From positions 248,001 through 312,000 of the forward strand of contig NC_083399.1 in NCBI RefSeq assembly GCF_030864355.1: a stretch of DNA of 64,000 bases, given 5' to 3'. Position numbers and translations under genes: made by a program. Of this stretch, positions 54,901 through 64,000 are shown one piece after another (the first letter of the stretch is position 1; each line of letters starts with the position of its first letter). Under the pieces are notes generated by a model. It ran no database searches and was not told where the DNA came from. It worked only from the letters and a program-made list of their open reading frames with translations. This DNA comes from Cutaneotrichosporon cavernicola (taxonomy: Eukaryota > Basidiomycota > Tremellomycetes > Trichosporonales > Trichosporonaceae).

Positions 54901-55780
54901 ACTCGCCAACTTCCCCGGCAACAGCAGCCTGCAGCGGTTCAAGGAGTGGTGGGCCACCGTACAGGTGGGCAAGGACGACGTGACGACCGAGACAAAGTGG
55001 ATGCGCTCCTTCAAGAAGCGGTTTGCCGGAACTCTCGAACTTGGGGGAGACTGGCCGAACCCACTGGTCCGTGACGCCTACAACCATCCGCAAACGGATG
55101 AGAGCGACGAGCCGTTCTGCTGGGGATTCCCGCGCCTGGCGGCCCTAAGGACGTTCCTGCACGAGGAACTGAGCTGGAGCATCTCCAAGGTCGACGATGA
55201 GCTCACGCCAATCGTACAGCGCATTGCTGCACGCGGGCGCGGTGCGGTCCCTCGACAAGGGACACTGTTACCGTTCTTTGACCATTCAGCAGCCGCGGGA
55301 AGCTTGGTACCTCGTCGCCGTACGACTGCGAATATCAGCAAACGACTACTGAGTGTTATCAAGGAATTCCGCGAGGCTGAGGCCAGAGCTGCGGGACAGG
55401 ATCCACATGGGTGGGGGGAGATGTTGGCGGGCGTCGATGAGTCGGATCCGAGAGGCACGAAGGACGGTCAAAAGGAGGTAAAGAAGGGGAGGAGTAAGGG
55501 AGAGAAGCAGGAGGCGGAGGTGGGGAAGGACGGCAACAAGCCGAAGACCCGCAAGGCGCCGGCAAAGCGTGTAAAGAAAAGCAATGGTAAAGAGAAGAAG
55601 GACCAGGAAGGGGAGAACGAGGCGACGGGCGACGGCACCGCGGAGTGGACCGTAACGACGCGCAAGGCCCCTACGAGGCGTGCTAAGCGCGCGTCGAAGA
55701 GTATGGCTGAGGACTCTGAGGAGGAAGCACCAGCGCCAACGAAGCGGAGGAAGAAGGCCAGCAAGGCGGAGGAAGACTAG
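51930..55780 (+). CDS. RAD2: Rad2/XPG structure-specific endonuclease
   Basis: Five exons, 51930-52040, 52072-52129, 52161-52255, 52301-52407 and 52444-55780, 1235 aa. It makes the 3' incision in nucleotide excision repair. The XPG-N domain is built from the small exons: [49 protein letters not shown] long acidic, Pro-rich spacer follows, and the XPG-I domain lies near residue 854 ([33 protein letters not shown]) with [15 protein letters not shown] after it. A PIP-box-like QGTLLPFF is near residue 1060 and the Lys-rich C-terminus has several likely nuclear localisation signals. [20 protein letters not shown] is typical of Rad2 and not of Fen1 or Exo1. Confidence 0.94.
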
Positions 55781-56035
55781 TGTAGCCATATGGCATGTAT
55801 ATGGTCTTGTTGGTATCTAGAAAAACCAACCAGCAATGACTATGAACTAGACTTGTATGCTCTACCACTTGGCGGCTTCGGAGTGGCCGTGGCACGACTG
55901 GGAGCGACGACATGCCCTTCTCTCCGATCTCAAACGCACCTCGTTGTGACATAAGAACGCCTCTGACGTCACTCACGTGATCTGGCCCACACCATCGCGT
56001 TTCGCGTTCAGCTTGTCCCAACCTCACAACCTCAC
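55781..56035. other. Intergenic, Rad2 3' end to small-protein promoter
   Basis: 255 bp, no gene or repeat seen. Confidence 0.45.
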
Positions 56036-56627
56036 ATGTCCCTCGCAATAGAAATCCACGACATCGGTTCCCCACTCCTGGCCGCCTTTGACAGATTGTG
56101 GATGGTGGGAACATGGCGGGTGGCATGGTCCACCCTGCCTATGTGGAAAGTACGCTCTCTCTCTCCTTGCAAACTAACCAAGACGCGGCGGGACGTGACG
56201 ATAACCTATACCCGTCGAGATACGGGGGCAGATACAGCCACACTGGACTCGGACGTGGCGTACTCGCCCATCAAGCCGTCTTTTTTCTCGGGGATATCGC
56301 ACGTACGCGGAACCGAGCGCCTGACGGACCCGCCGACGGGATGGACGTGGCGCGGCGATGGGTGGCTCGCCATTGCCACAAGCGAGTGGTGGGTCCGTGG
56401 ATGGGGGATACGGGATGGTGTCGAGTGGATGTTCATCTGTACGTTTAGCCAGGATGCGCTGATGAGATTTCCACAAGACAATGTTCACGCCTGCGGGCAT
56501 GGACGTGCTGCTGCGCCCGACGGGGGACGTAGAGTCGGCGCGCCTCGACAGTGTGCGGGACGCGGTCGTTGCTGTCGTCCGTGAACGATTGGGATCCGAG
56601 GCAGAGGCAGGCTTCGACGTGGCTTGA
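56036..56627 (+). CDS. Small lipocalin-like fungal protein
   Basis: Three exons, 56036-56149, 56183-56438 and 56467-56627, 176 aa. The first intron is 33 nt (with ACTAAC), the second only 28 nt (GTACGT...GATGAG). The protein shows a lipocalin-like pattern I know from basidiomycete hypothetical proteins: MVGTWRVAWSTLPMWK, RRDVTITYT, WTWRGDGWLAIATSEWWVRG, VEWMFIYFHKTMFTPAGMDV. The GTW start and the antiparallel strand pattern suggest a small ligand-binding beta-barrel. No signal peptide is evident, so it should be cytosolic. Ligand unknown. The splice at 56438/56467 is supported because it restores the conserved KTMFTPAG block. Confidence 0.72.
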
Positions 56628-57499
56628 TGTACGATCGTTTTGAACTGGGTAGGTACAGCGCGAGATTCTTGGTAGAAGAGTTAATAGAGATGCTAACATG
56701 GCAATAACTCGTAATAATTTATTAGGAATTGGTCGTAGAATAGCGTACGCATTGCCCGAGATGAGAAGGCGATGAGGAGTGGTAAACCCCTCTCAAGCAC
56801 CAGCACCATGGAGTTTTTCGTCCAGTGGCTATGTCTCATGAGTTGACACTCCATTGACGGATTCGACTATATAGAGAACCCAATTGCTGTCGCCAAGCGT
56901 CATTATTGCTTACCTCTTCCACGGCGCAAGTTTGTCGACATGCATTCCAACCTTCCATTTCAACCTCTCGCGCATGTTTGTGATAGCCTCGTGTACATTT
57001 GTGGTGATTAAGATATCGCGATTGAATCAGTACAACGTGGCCAACCGACTCGACGAGCCACAGCCACAGCCACAGCCAGTAAGCACCCATACGGTACTAA
57101 TGATGCAATGATGGTTAAACAGTTGCCCACCTAACTGCCCACGCCCACTCCCAAACGTTTCTCTCCGCACAATCTTGACCATGTCACTGTTGGCAAGCCG
57201 ACTCCACGCCTCGCCGCACAGGTCACTTCTGCACTTTTCCATCTCTGCATGCGTCGGCGCGAGTTCTGGGTCGGGTGGACGCCACCTTGCTCAACTCCCA
57301 GTGCTCGCAACGGCCACAACAATGCATGATACAGATCGTCCCTTTGCTAGCTACTTTGTCACCTCTTCTTGCTGCGCTTCTTGGAGGGAGATTTGTTCGC
57401 CTTGTCGTCACTCTTGTGTTTGGGAGCCCTTGGGGGCGGCTCCAGAGTCTCCTGAGTCTCCTGCGTGTGCATTTTTGTACCCCGCCTCCCGGAGTTGTC
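56628..57499. other. 872-bp intergenic
   Basis: No gene seen. AT-rich around 56690-56760. A short CCACAG repeat lies at about 57058-57078. It contains the Hsp104 3' UTR on the right. Confidence 0.5.
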
Positions 57500-60405
57500 C
57501 TAATCCATCTCCTCGATCTCAATGTCCATTGCGTCGTCGTCGCTGTCATCGTCGTCGTCGGGGTGCTCGACGTTGTCGTGGTTTGGCACGACGACGAGGC
57601 GGTTCTTGACATGGTCGGTGGTGACGTTGACATCCTCGTCGTCGCGGACCCGGCCTTGCAGAATGAGTTTCGAGAGGGGGTTGAGGATCTCTTGCTGGAT
57701 GAGGCGTCCGAGTGGGCGCGCGCCATAGATTGGCGAATAACCGGCATGTGCCAGCCAGTCGAGTGCGCTCTCATCACATTTCAAGCGGATCTTCTTGTTG
57801 TTGATGTCGAGGCGCTCCTGTACTTCCCGCAGGCGTACAGTGACGACGCGCTTCATGTCCGCTCGCGAGAGGGAGCGATACATGATGATCTCGTCGATAC
57901 GGTTGATGAACTCGGGAGGGAAGGTCGCCTGGATCGCACCCATGACCTTGTCGCGGGTCTCCTTGGGCACAGCGCCCTCGGACGGGTTCTCGTTGAGATA
58001 CGCGCTACCGACGTTGGACGTCATCATGATGATGGTGTTGCGGAAGTCGACAACACGTCCCTTGCCGTCCGTGAGGCGGCCGTCGTCGAGAACCTGGAGG
58101 AAGAGCTGGTGGAACTCGCGCGCAGCCTTCTCGATCTCGTCGATCAGGATGAGCGAGTACGGCTTGCGACGGACCGCCTCGGTGAGCTGACCGCCCGCCT
58201 CGTGGCCGATGTAGCCTGGGCCCGCGCCAATCAGGCGTGAGATGCTGTGCTTCTCCGAGTACTCAGATGCGTCGATGCGCACCATTGCGTCTTCCGAGTT
58301 GAACATGACCTTGGCAAGTGTCTTGGCGAGCAACGTCTTACCCGTACCGGATGGGCCGACGAGGAGGAAGCTCGCGATGGGGCGGTTCTGGTTGCTGAGG
58401 CCGGAGCGGTTGAGGCGGATCGCATTGGCGACGGCCGTGACGGCCTCGGGCTGGCCGATAACCTTCTTTGACAGGAGCTTCTCAAGGTGGAGCAGCTTTT
58501 TCTTCTCGGTCTCGACGAGACGCGCCACAGGCACGCCGGTCCACTTGGCGACAATCTCAGCGATCATCTCGGGCGTGACCTCCTGCAACGAGCCACGCTC
58601 GTCCTCCTTGGCTTGGAGCTCCTTGAGCTTGGCTTCACGCTGGGGAATCGCCGTGTAGCGGATGTCGGCGGCAGTAGCGAGGTCGTACCGGCGCTCAGCG
58701 TCGTCGGCCTTTGAACGCAGCTCGTCAATCCTTTTCCGCAGCTCGTGGATCTGGTCGCCAAGCTTCTTCTCGTTCTCGTACTCATTTTTGAGGGGCTTGA
58801 GCTCGTCGTTGATCTCGGCAATCGCCTTCTTGGCCTCGGCGAGACGTTCCTTGGACGCCTTGTCCTTTTCGCGCTCGAGCGCGTGAATCTCGACCTCGAC
58901 GCCGAGCTTGCGACGCTCGAGGATGTCGATGGCCTCGGGACGCGTCTCGCGGGCGACTTTGACAGCACTCGACGCCTCGTCGAGCAAGTCGATAGCCGAG
59001 TCGGGCAGGCGGCGAGCGGTGAGGTACTGCTTCGCGAGTTGCGCGGCCAGGACGAGCGCAGAGTCCATGATGCGCACGCCGTGGTGGGTCTCGTACTTTT
59101 CGCGGATGCCGCGCATAATGGCGACTGTGTCTGCGACCGTGGGCTCCTCAACAATGACCTGCGCGAAGCGGCGCTCAAACGCAGAGTCCTTCTCAATGTA
59201 CTCGCGGTACTCGTTGAGCGTCGTCGCGCCAATGACCTTGAGCTTGCCGCGGGCGAGCATCGGCTTGAGGAGGTTGGCAGCGTCCATGCCACCGCTCGAG
59301 TCCTTGCCAGCCTGTGGATGTTAGCATGTGCACAATGGATGCGGGAGGTGTGTGGGGGGAGCAAGGCGGCGATTGAGTTGGGTGAAAGTGGCAATGTGGC
59401 ACTATGTTATTTTCGACAACACCTTCCAACTCGTTTCTCTCCACGTTCTCGGGCTCTCTAGACTCCAAAAGGCGCGCTTACTCACCTGGATCAGATGCAT
59501 CTCGTCGATGAAGAGGATGATAGGGTCGCCGTTGTCGCCAGCCTGCTCAATCTCCGAGAGCACGGCCTTGACGCGCTCCTCGTACTCGCCCTTGTACTTT
59601 GCGCCGGCCATCAAGGCGCCCATGTCGAGCGAGAGGAGGCGACAGAGGAGGGAAGCAGGAACGTCGCGGTCGACGATACGCTGGGCCAAACCCTCGACGA
59701 TGGCGGTCTTACCGACACCAGGCTCACCGATGAGCACTGGGTTACCCTTGGTGCGACGGGCCAGGATACGGATGACGCGGCGGATCTCGTTATCGCGCCC
59801 AATGACGGGGTCCATCTTGCCCTCGGCCGCCAGCTCGGTGTAGTCGACACAATACTTTGTGAGCGCCTCAAACTGACCCTCGGCAGTACGCGAGTCGGCC
59901 TTGCGTGTCCCGCGCTTGGTCTTGATCTCCTTCTCGAGGTCCTTGGTTGTAATGCCAGCCGACTTGAGCAGGTCCTTCATCTCCGAAAGGTCAACGTGTG
60001 CCAGGGCTGTGACGAGGTGGTCGACAGCCACAAACTTGTCCCCATTGTCTTTTTGGAGCTTTTGAGCCTCCTTGAGCACGGCGTGGTAAGAGTTTGTGAG
60101 AGGGATGGGCGGTTCGGGTGCGGGTTCGACGACGGGAAGCTTTGCGAGACGGCTGAGGAGCTGGCGTTGAAACTCCCTCGAGTTTCCGCCAAGCTTCTCG
60201 ATACTGCTACGGAGCAGTGTTGGTGCGGTCGAGTTCATGGCTTCGGGCGTCGACTCGTCCCAGAGCGCCGAGATGAGGTGGAGGGGATGGACTGGTGTGA
60301 GCTACGTCGTTGACAGTTGTGCTTACCTTGCGAGTTGCCCATCTCCTCTGCCTTCTCCATCGAGTTCTTGATGGCCTCGGACGACTTGTCTGTAAAGTTC
60401 TCCAT
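57500..60405 (-). CDS. HSP104: Hsp104/ClpB protein disaggregase
   Basis: Three exons, 60327-60405, 59486-60291 and 57500-59311, 898 aa. An AAA+ hexamer that pulls proteins out of aggregates together with Hsp70/Hsp40 and remodels prions. N domain, then ATPase 1 with Walker A GEPGVGKT (about 215-222) and Walker [11 protein letters not shown], a coiled-coil middle domain ([36 protein letters not shown]), and ATPase 2 with Walker A GPSGTGKT and Walker [12 protein letters not shown]. The acidic tail ([19 protein letters not shown]) ends EEMD, close to the EEVD docking motif. A purine-rich tract with AGGGG copies lies just upstream. Confidence 0.96.
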
Positions 60406-60858
60406 GATGTGAGGTGTGTGGGGGGGAAAGGGAGGGGGGGAAGGAATAGGGGGGGAAGGTGACTGTTAGAGAGTAGTTGGAGCGTGTGAGTGATGGGAAA
60501 GAGGAGCCTTGAGGTGGGCAGAGTGATGATGATCTTATAGGAGTGGGGATTATGTTAGCTAGGTCAAGTCGGTGCACGAGGAGTAGACTGAGCCGACGTG
60601 AGAACAACCTCTATTGGCCCAGGAATACGTTCCAAACCTATCGATGACTCCAGAGTTGCGTCACAAAGCCTAGTCATCCCGATACTTTGTAATGTCCCTT
60701 ATCAAAGTCTATTAGTAGCTCTATTCCTCAGTTATAGAATTGTAGAGCATTCCGGTATCACCAGCTTGATTCTGGTAAGATCGACGTCATTCTACCTTGA
60801 CCGAGTAATCAAACCTCGTTCAACCAATCACAATCTGATTGAAACCACGTGGCTCCGT

Positions 60859-60949
60859 TGTGTCAAGGGTCTGGCCCATTGCGAGATGAATAGAACGATC
60901 CTCATTGTGGAAGAATAATGATGTGTAATTAGAAATATCATTCTCAACA
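60859..60949 (-). repeat. Probable decayed solo LTR related to the copia element
   Basis: The stretch contains GATGAATAGAACGAT, differing by one base from GATGCATAGAACGAT in the 144-bp copia LTR, a shared loose core (AATGATGTGTAATTA against AATGACGTGTATTTA), and an identical end ATTCTCAACA at 60940-60949. Order and orientation match the LTR. The inner part is shortened and no clear target duplication remains. A shared ancestry is likely but not proven. Confidence 0.5.
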
Positions 60950-60990
60950 CCCCGTGGCTTGTTTGCGCACACCCCGTGGCTTGTTTGCGC
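60947..60990. repeat. 22-bp tandem duplication
   Basis: The 22-bp unit starting ACACCCCGTGGCTTGTTTGC occurs at 60947-60968 and directly again at 60969-60990. It starts at the end of the probable LTR remnant. Confidence 0.9.
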
Positions 60991-63335
60991 ATCAGGATCC
61001 GACCTCCGCACCAGAGTCATAAGTCGAGCCCGACATCGGCATCTCCCAAAGATATATCAACCTCAGTCCGCCCGTCTGTCATGCTGTCATGGATGACGGA
61101 GACACTCCAACATGCCACTAAGGTGTTGCGACAATGACGTTCACGACGAATGGTTCAAAACGCACAAGCTCATGCCTCTGAGGACCTCGGTGATGAGGGT
61201 CGTGACCGAACATGTGCGGTTTTTGGCGGCAAGGGCCGGGTAGCTGGTTGCTCAGTCATGGCAACAGCATCAGAATAGGCGAGGGCGTCAAGTGGGTGGG
61301 TGAGATTGAGGGGATGAACGTGCGAGGTGTTCGGTGTTCGGGTCGCGGAAAGCCTGGCCATGGAAGCCTATCCGTGAAACCCGCCTTTTCGCTCCCCCAC
61401 CTAGTTGTTGTCACCACCTTGTTCCCACATCTCCAGATCTCTTTTGTCGCTCTGTTCCCAGAACGACGGCCCTGGTGATCCCGTGATGCTATATACGTGT
61501 GAACATCTCGGAACCCATGCATGCAATAAGACTTGCGAGTGGGCGCCATCCGCCACCGATCAATGAAGCGAACGGGCAAACTAGCGATGCATCGGCACTT
61601 GTCAATTCACTCGCTGCCATAGTATTGAGCAGTTGTGCCGAACCCGGCGTTCTTGTGAACGCCACATGCCATGGCGTCCAACTCCTGACGCCAAAGCCCT
61701 GTCGATCTCAAAGTTTAGAACCAGGGGTTAGTCGCAAGTTGCAGGTCGCCCGGTGCGAACAAGGGGTAAGGAAATAGGATAGGAGGGAATAAAGGAAGCC
61801 GAGTGCGATGCCGAGGAGAGAGATGTAAGATGTACGGGTCTTGGCACTTTATCAACTCACCACCTGATTTCGACTCGGCGTTGACCCGGTGCAGACCTTG
61901 GCGACGCCACAGGCGCCATCAACATGGCTCAGCATTGCCCGAGACAGGGGGAATCACAATAAAGCAACAAAGCGGCCGTTGTACACGTGCATTGATGGCA
62001 TTGTTCTCCGTTGTGAATGCGACGCCGCTCGTGAGAGTCAAGTGATGGCCTTGTTGTGGCTGCGTGCAGCTCAGGCATCAAATCGTGGACAGGTTTCTTG
62101 GCATGCATGCAGTCAGCCTTTGGGTGATTTAGCACGGACGGGGTTAGTCTCACAAGGATCAAGGTAATCGGCCGATCATTGCCTCGTGTGCTATACATGT
62201 AACAAACAGCGCGCACAAAGCCACCGCAGCCCGCAGCCCGCAGCACGCAGCACACAACCCGCGGCACGCAAACTCGAGCATGCGACTATCGGCTCGTTTG
62301 CAATCACGTGCGCGATTTCCTCCTAGCAGTGTGGGTATTGAAAGCCAAACCGTAATTACCGTAACCAACGCTTAATGGAACGCCTAATGAAAACGCCAGC
62401 ATTGAGGCCATATTCAAACAAACGCCCAGGCACGACTTGGCTTTTTTCCTCAACGCTAAGCTGCCCTAAAACACGATCTCCGGATCTCCGGATCAGTTCC
62501 AGCGGGACCATTTCAGAATCCTACCCCTGGGAGTCTGATCGTCGTCCACATGGTTACATCCACAAATCCATACCATCGGCGTCGGGCCGTAAAGTTAAGC
62601 GAGATCGGACCGCACCCATTCCCATATCCATATCCATCCCCATGGCTTTACGACACAGGGCTTGGTTGGGAGGCATGGAAACATAAGGCACAAGGCATGC
62701 TGCTGTAAGCTTTACTGTACTGGGGTTACACTAGCTGCAATTAAGGACTGCGAGAAAGCAATTGCCAGCGGCAGTCGATCGACCCGCTCATCAATCAACA
62801 CTAGACCTTTATCGCAGCCCAACTCACAGATGATATGTATTTTTTCACAATCACAAACCTGGGACGAGTCAGATATTCAAGATACTCTGTTGCGTGACAA
62901 GCCATGAGGCGGTGCATTCTCACGTCTGTGTGCCAACATGTGACGGTTCCCCCGATGTCTCAACAAGGTTGGCACGCACACGTTCATCCAACATACACCG
63001 GGGTCTGTCTGCTGGAAAGCTTTGTATTCCGTCTCGGTGCCTGCTGTAGCCGAAGCGAGCGAGGGTAGCGACTGAGAGTTTTGGGTGGCGATTGTAACGG
63101 TCACTTGGCAGCTTGGCAGTGAACACGATTAACGATTACTCTAGTCAGCAATAGGAAAAGCTGACACATTCCAGAATAGATGCGCGGGCGCGCGGGCGTA
63201 AGGCTACATGGACCAGCATGCAAGTAAACGTGCGTGCGTAGATTTGCAAGGTATTTACAATGCCTGGAATCGGGCTTAGCGTGGAGGTATGTCTAACACT
63301 TGCCCAGCCACGGGTACCACGGCCATCAGTCGCCT

Positions 63336-63411
63336 TTGGCATGGCGGTTAGACGCCAGTACGCCAAGTACGCCAGTCCACTTGGCGTACTGGCGTCTAAC
63401 CGCCATGCCAA
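63336..63411. repeat. Perfect 33-bp inverted repeat with 10-nt loop
   Basis: The arm 63336-63368 (begins TTGGCATGGCGGTTAGACGC) is exactly complementary to 63379-63411, with loop ACGCCAGTCC. No mismatch over 33 pairs. Either strand of RNA or single-stranded DNA would form a very stable hairpin. It is not in a recognised gene. Confidence 0.95.
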
Positions 63412-63670
63412 CATGCCAATGCGCCAGCCGCCGCTGACAGTCACAGTCGCATCAACTGGCGTTCAGTGCGCCGCGACCACTTGAACGTCGTTCTCTCGCC
63501 CTCGCCCTCACCCTCGCCCCCTCGCCCCCTCGCCTCGGCTCAAACACGGTCGTATCATGATACATGACTATATGATATGCTACGTTCGTTATGTGCTGCC
63601 CCTGATTGTGCCCAAGATGATCGATGAGATAATGAATAGTGTACAGTGAATGTCGAGTATGTCACGTCGC

Positions 63671-63757
63671 AGAGCCCAAAAGATGAAGAGTAGCGCTAGT
63701 TGGAGGCCGCGGTCAGAGCCCAAAAGATGAAGAGTGACCTAGTTGGAGGCCGCGGTG
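63671..63757. repeat. 44-bp tandem duplication across a stop codon
   Basis: AGAGCCCAAAAGATGAAGAG at 63671 recurs at 63715, and TAGTTGGAGGCCGCGGT recurs in both units. On the minus strand the unit carries the last codons and stop of the coding sequence at 63739-63996, so the gene end (...AASN stop) exists twice in a row. Confidence 0.85.
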
Positions 63758-63996
63758 ACTGTCCGCGCAGCGCCAAATGTCGCCTCGTACTCGTTGACGG
63801 GGATGCGTAATGACTCGGAAACGAGGGGTGATGCCGGCCTCTGAGTGTCGCGGCCCGCGGGCCGTGGTGGTGACCGGGCAACAGGCGGTGGGCTCCGTGT
63901 AGCTGGGGAGGAGGGACGGGGGCTCATAAGACGTGGAGAGGTGCTTGACTGCGACAGCTGGCGCTTGAGCAGTGAGGGTGGGGTTGGTGTGGCCAT
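63739..63996 (-). CDS. Small Ser/Pro-rich protein or first/last exon at window edge
   Basis: An ATG at 63996 gives 85 codons (MATPTPPSLLKRQLSQSS ... VNEYEATFGAARTVTAASN). The protein is disordered and rich in Ser, Pro and Arg. Only four bases lie upstream in the window, so this may be a complete small gene or the last exon of a longer one. I do not recognise a family. The 3' end is duplicated in tandem just downstream. Confidence 0.4.
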   Translation of the reverse strand: MATPTPPSLLKRQLSQSSTSPRLMSPRPSSPATRSPPPVARSPPRPAGRDTQRPASPLVSESLRIPVNEYEATFGAARTVTAASN

Positions 63997-64000
63997 CTTT

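Larger units (their letters stand above)
60406..63738. other. 3.3-kb gene-poor region
   Basis: No convincing gene. The left end is the Hsp104 promoter, with a purine-rich tract at 60411-60460. Structures found are listed separately: a decayed LTR, a 22-bp tandem repeat, a 33-bp inverted repeat, and short microsatellites of CCCGCAG type (62226-62262) and CTCGCC type (63490-63535). Confidence 0.55.

Noticed and set aside
60406..60950. Heat shock elements upstream of Hsp104
   Set aside because: I found only widely spaced GAA/TTC words (for example GGAATACGTTCC, spacing four), no proper nGAAnnTTCn array. AGGGG words occur but sit in a purine run and prove nothing.

Overview
The window looks like nuclear DNA of a basidiomycete yeast. 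Genes are GC-rich and cut by many short introns (about 28-80 nt is typical, with GTRNGT donors and CTRAY-like branch sites). There is a tRNA-Ala with an intron at the canonical position, and the gene set is fungal (Hsp104, Zn2Cys6 regulator, Rad2, Gcn5, TFIIIB Bdp1, a class I sirtuin). I infer a Tremellomycete, possibly Trichosporonales; that placement is a guess from gene style and not from a database search. I joined exons by hand from splice signals and reading phase, and every coding model below is phase-consistent.

Layout. 1-1.2 kb: the 5' part of an ABCF ATPase and a split tRNA-Ala(CGC). 1.5-4.4 kb: two F-box-like paralogues, one carrying a 12-bp minisatellite that encodes DNHT/DNHA. 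4.8-7.8 kb: a nine-exon amino acid/GABA/choline-type permease with a very long cytosolic tail. 7.8-12.06 kb: gene-poor. 12.06-14.1 kb: peroxisomal acyl-CoA oxidase. 14.2-15.9 kb: three very small genes, two of them single Myb/SANT-like proteins. 16-25.8 kb, all on the minus strand: an R3H-SUZ protein, an Hst3/Hst4-type sirtuin and Bdp1. 26.0-26.9 kb: complex I subunit NDUFB8. 27.2-36.7 kb: two more F-box-like paralogues on either side of an intact Ty1/copia element that has identical 144-bp LTRs and a GTTAG target duplication. 36.7-38.7 kb: a METTL14-like RNA methyltransferase subunit. 39.1-42.4 kb: a Zn2Cys6 regulator. 44.1-47.0 kb: Gcn5. 47.4-60.4 kb: a PHAF1/UPF0183 protein, a dysferlin-domain protein, ITP pyrophosphatase, Rad2, a small lipocalin-like protein and Hsp104. 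60.4-63.7 kb: gene-poor, with a decayed LTR and a perfect 33-bp inverted repeat. 63.7-64 kb: a small coding sequence at the window edge.

How genes relate. Most are single-copy housekeeping genes (chromatin and RNA control, DNA repair, nucleotide-pool cleaning, protein disaggregation, beta-oxidation) and do not form one pathway. ITP pyrophosphatase and Rad2 share a 395-bp divergent promoter, and so do PHAF1 and the dysferlin-domain gene (259 bp). The most distinctive parts are the four-member F-box-like family, the pair of tiny Myb-like genes with the same three-exon layout, the young copia element whose reading frame stays open up to its primer-binding site, and the long hairpin near 63.4 kb.
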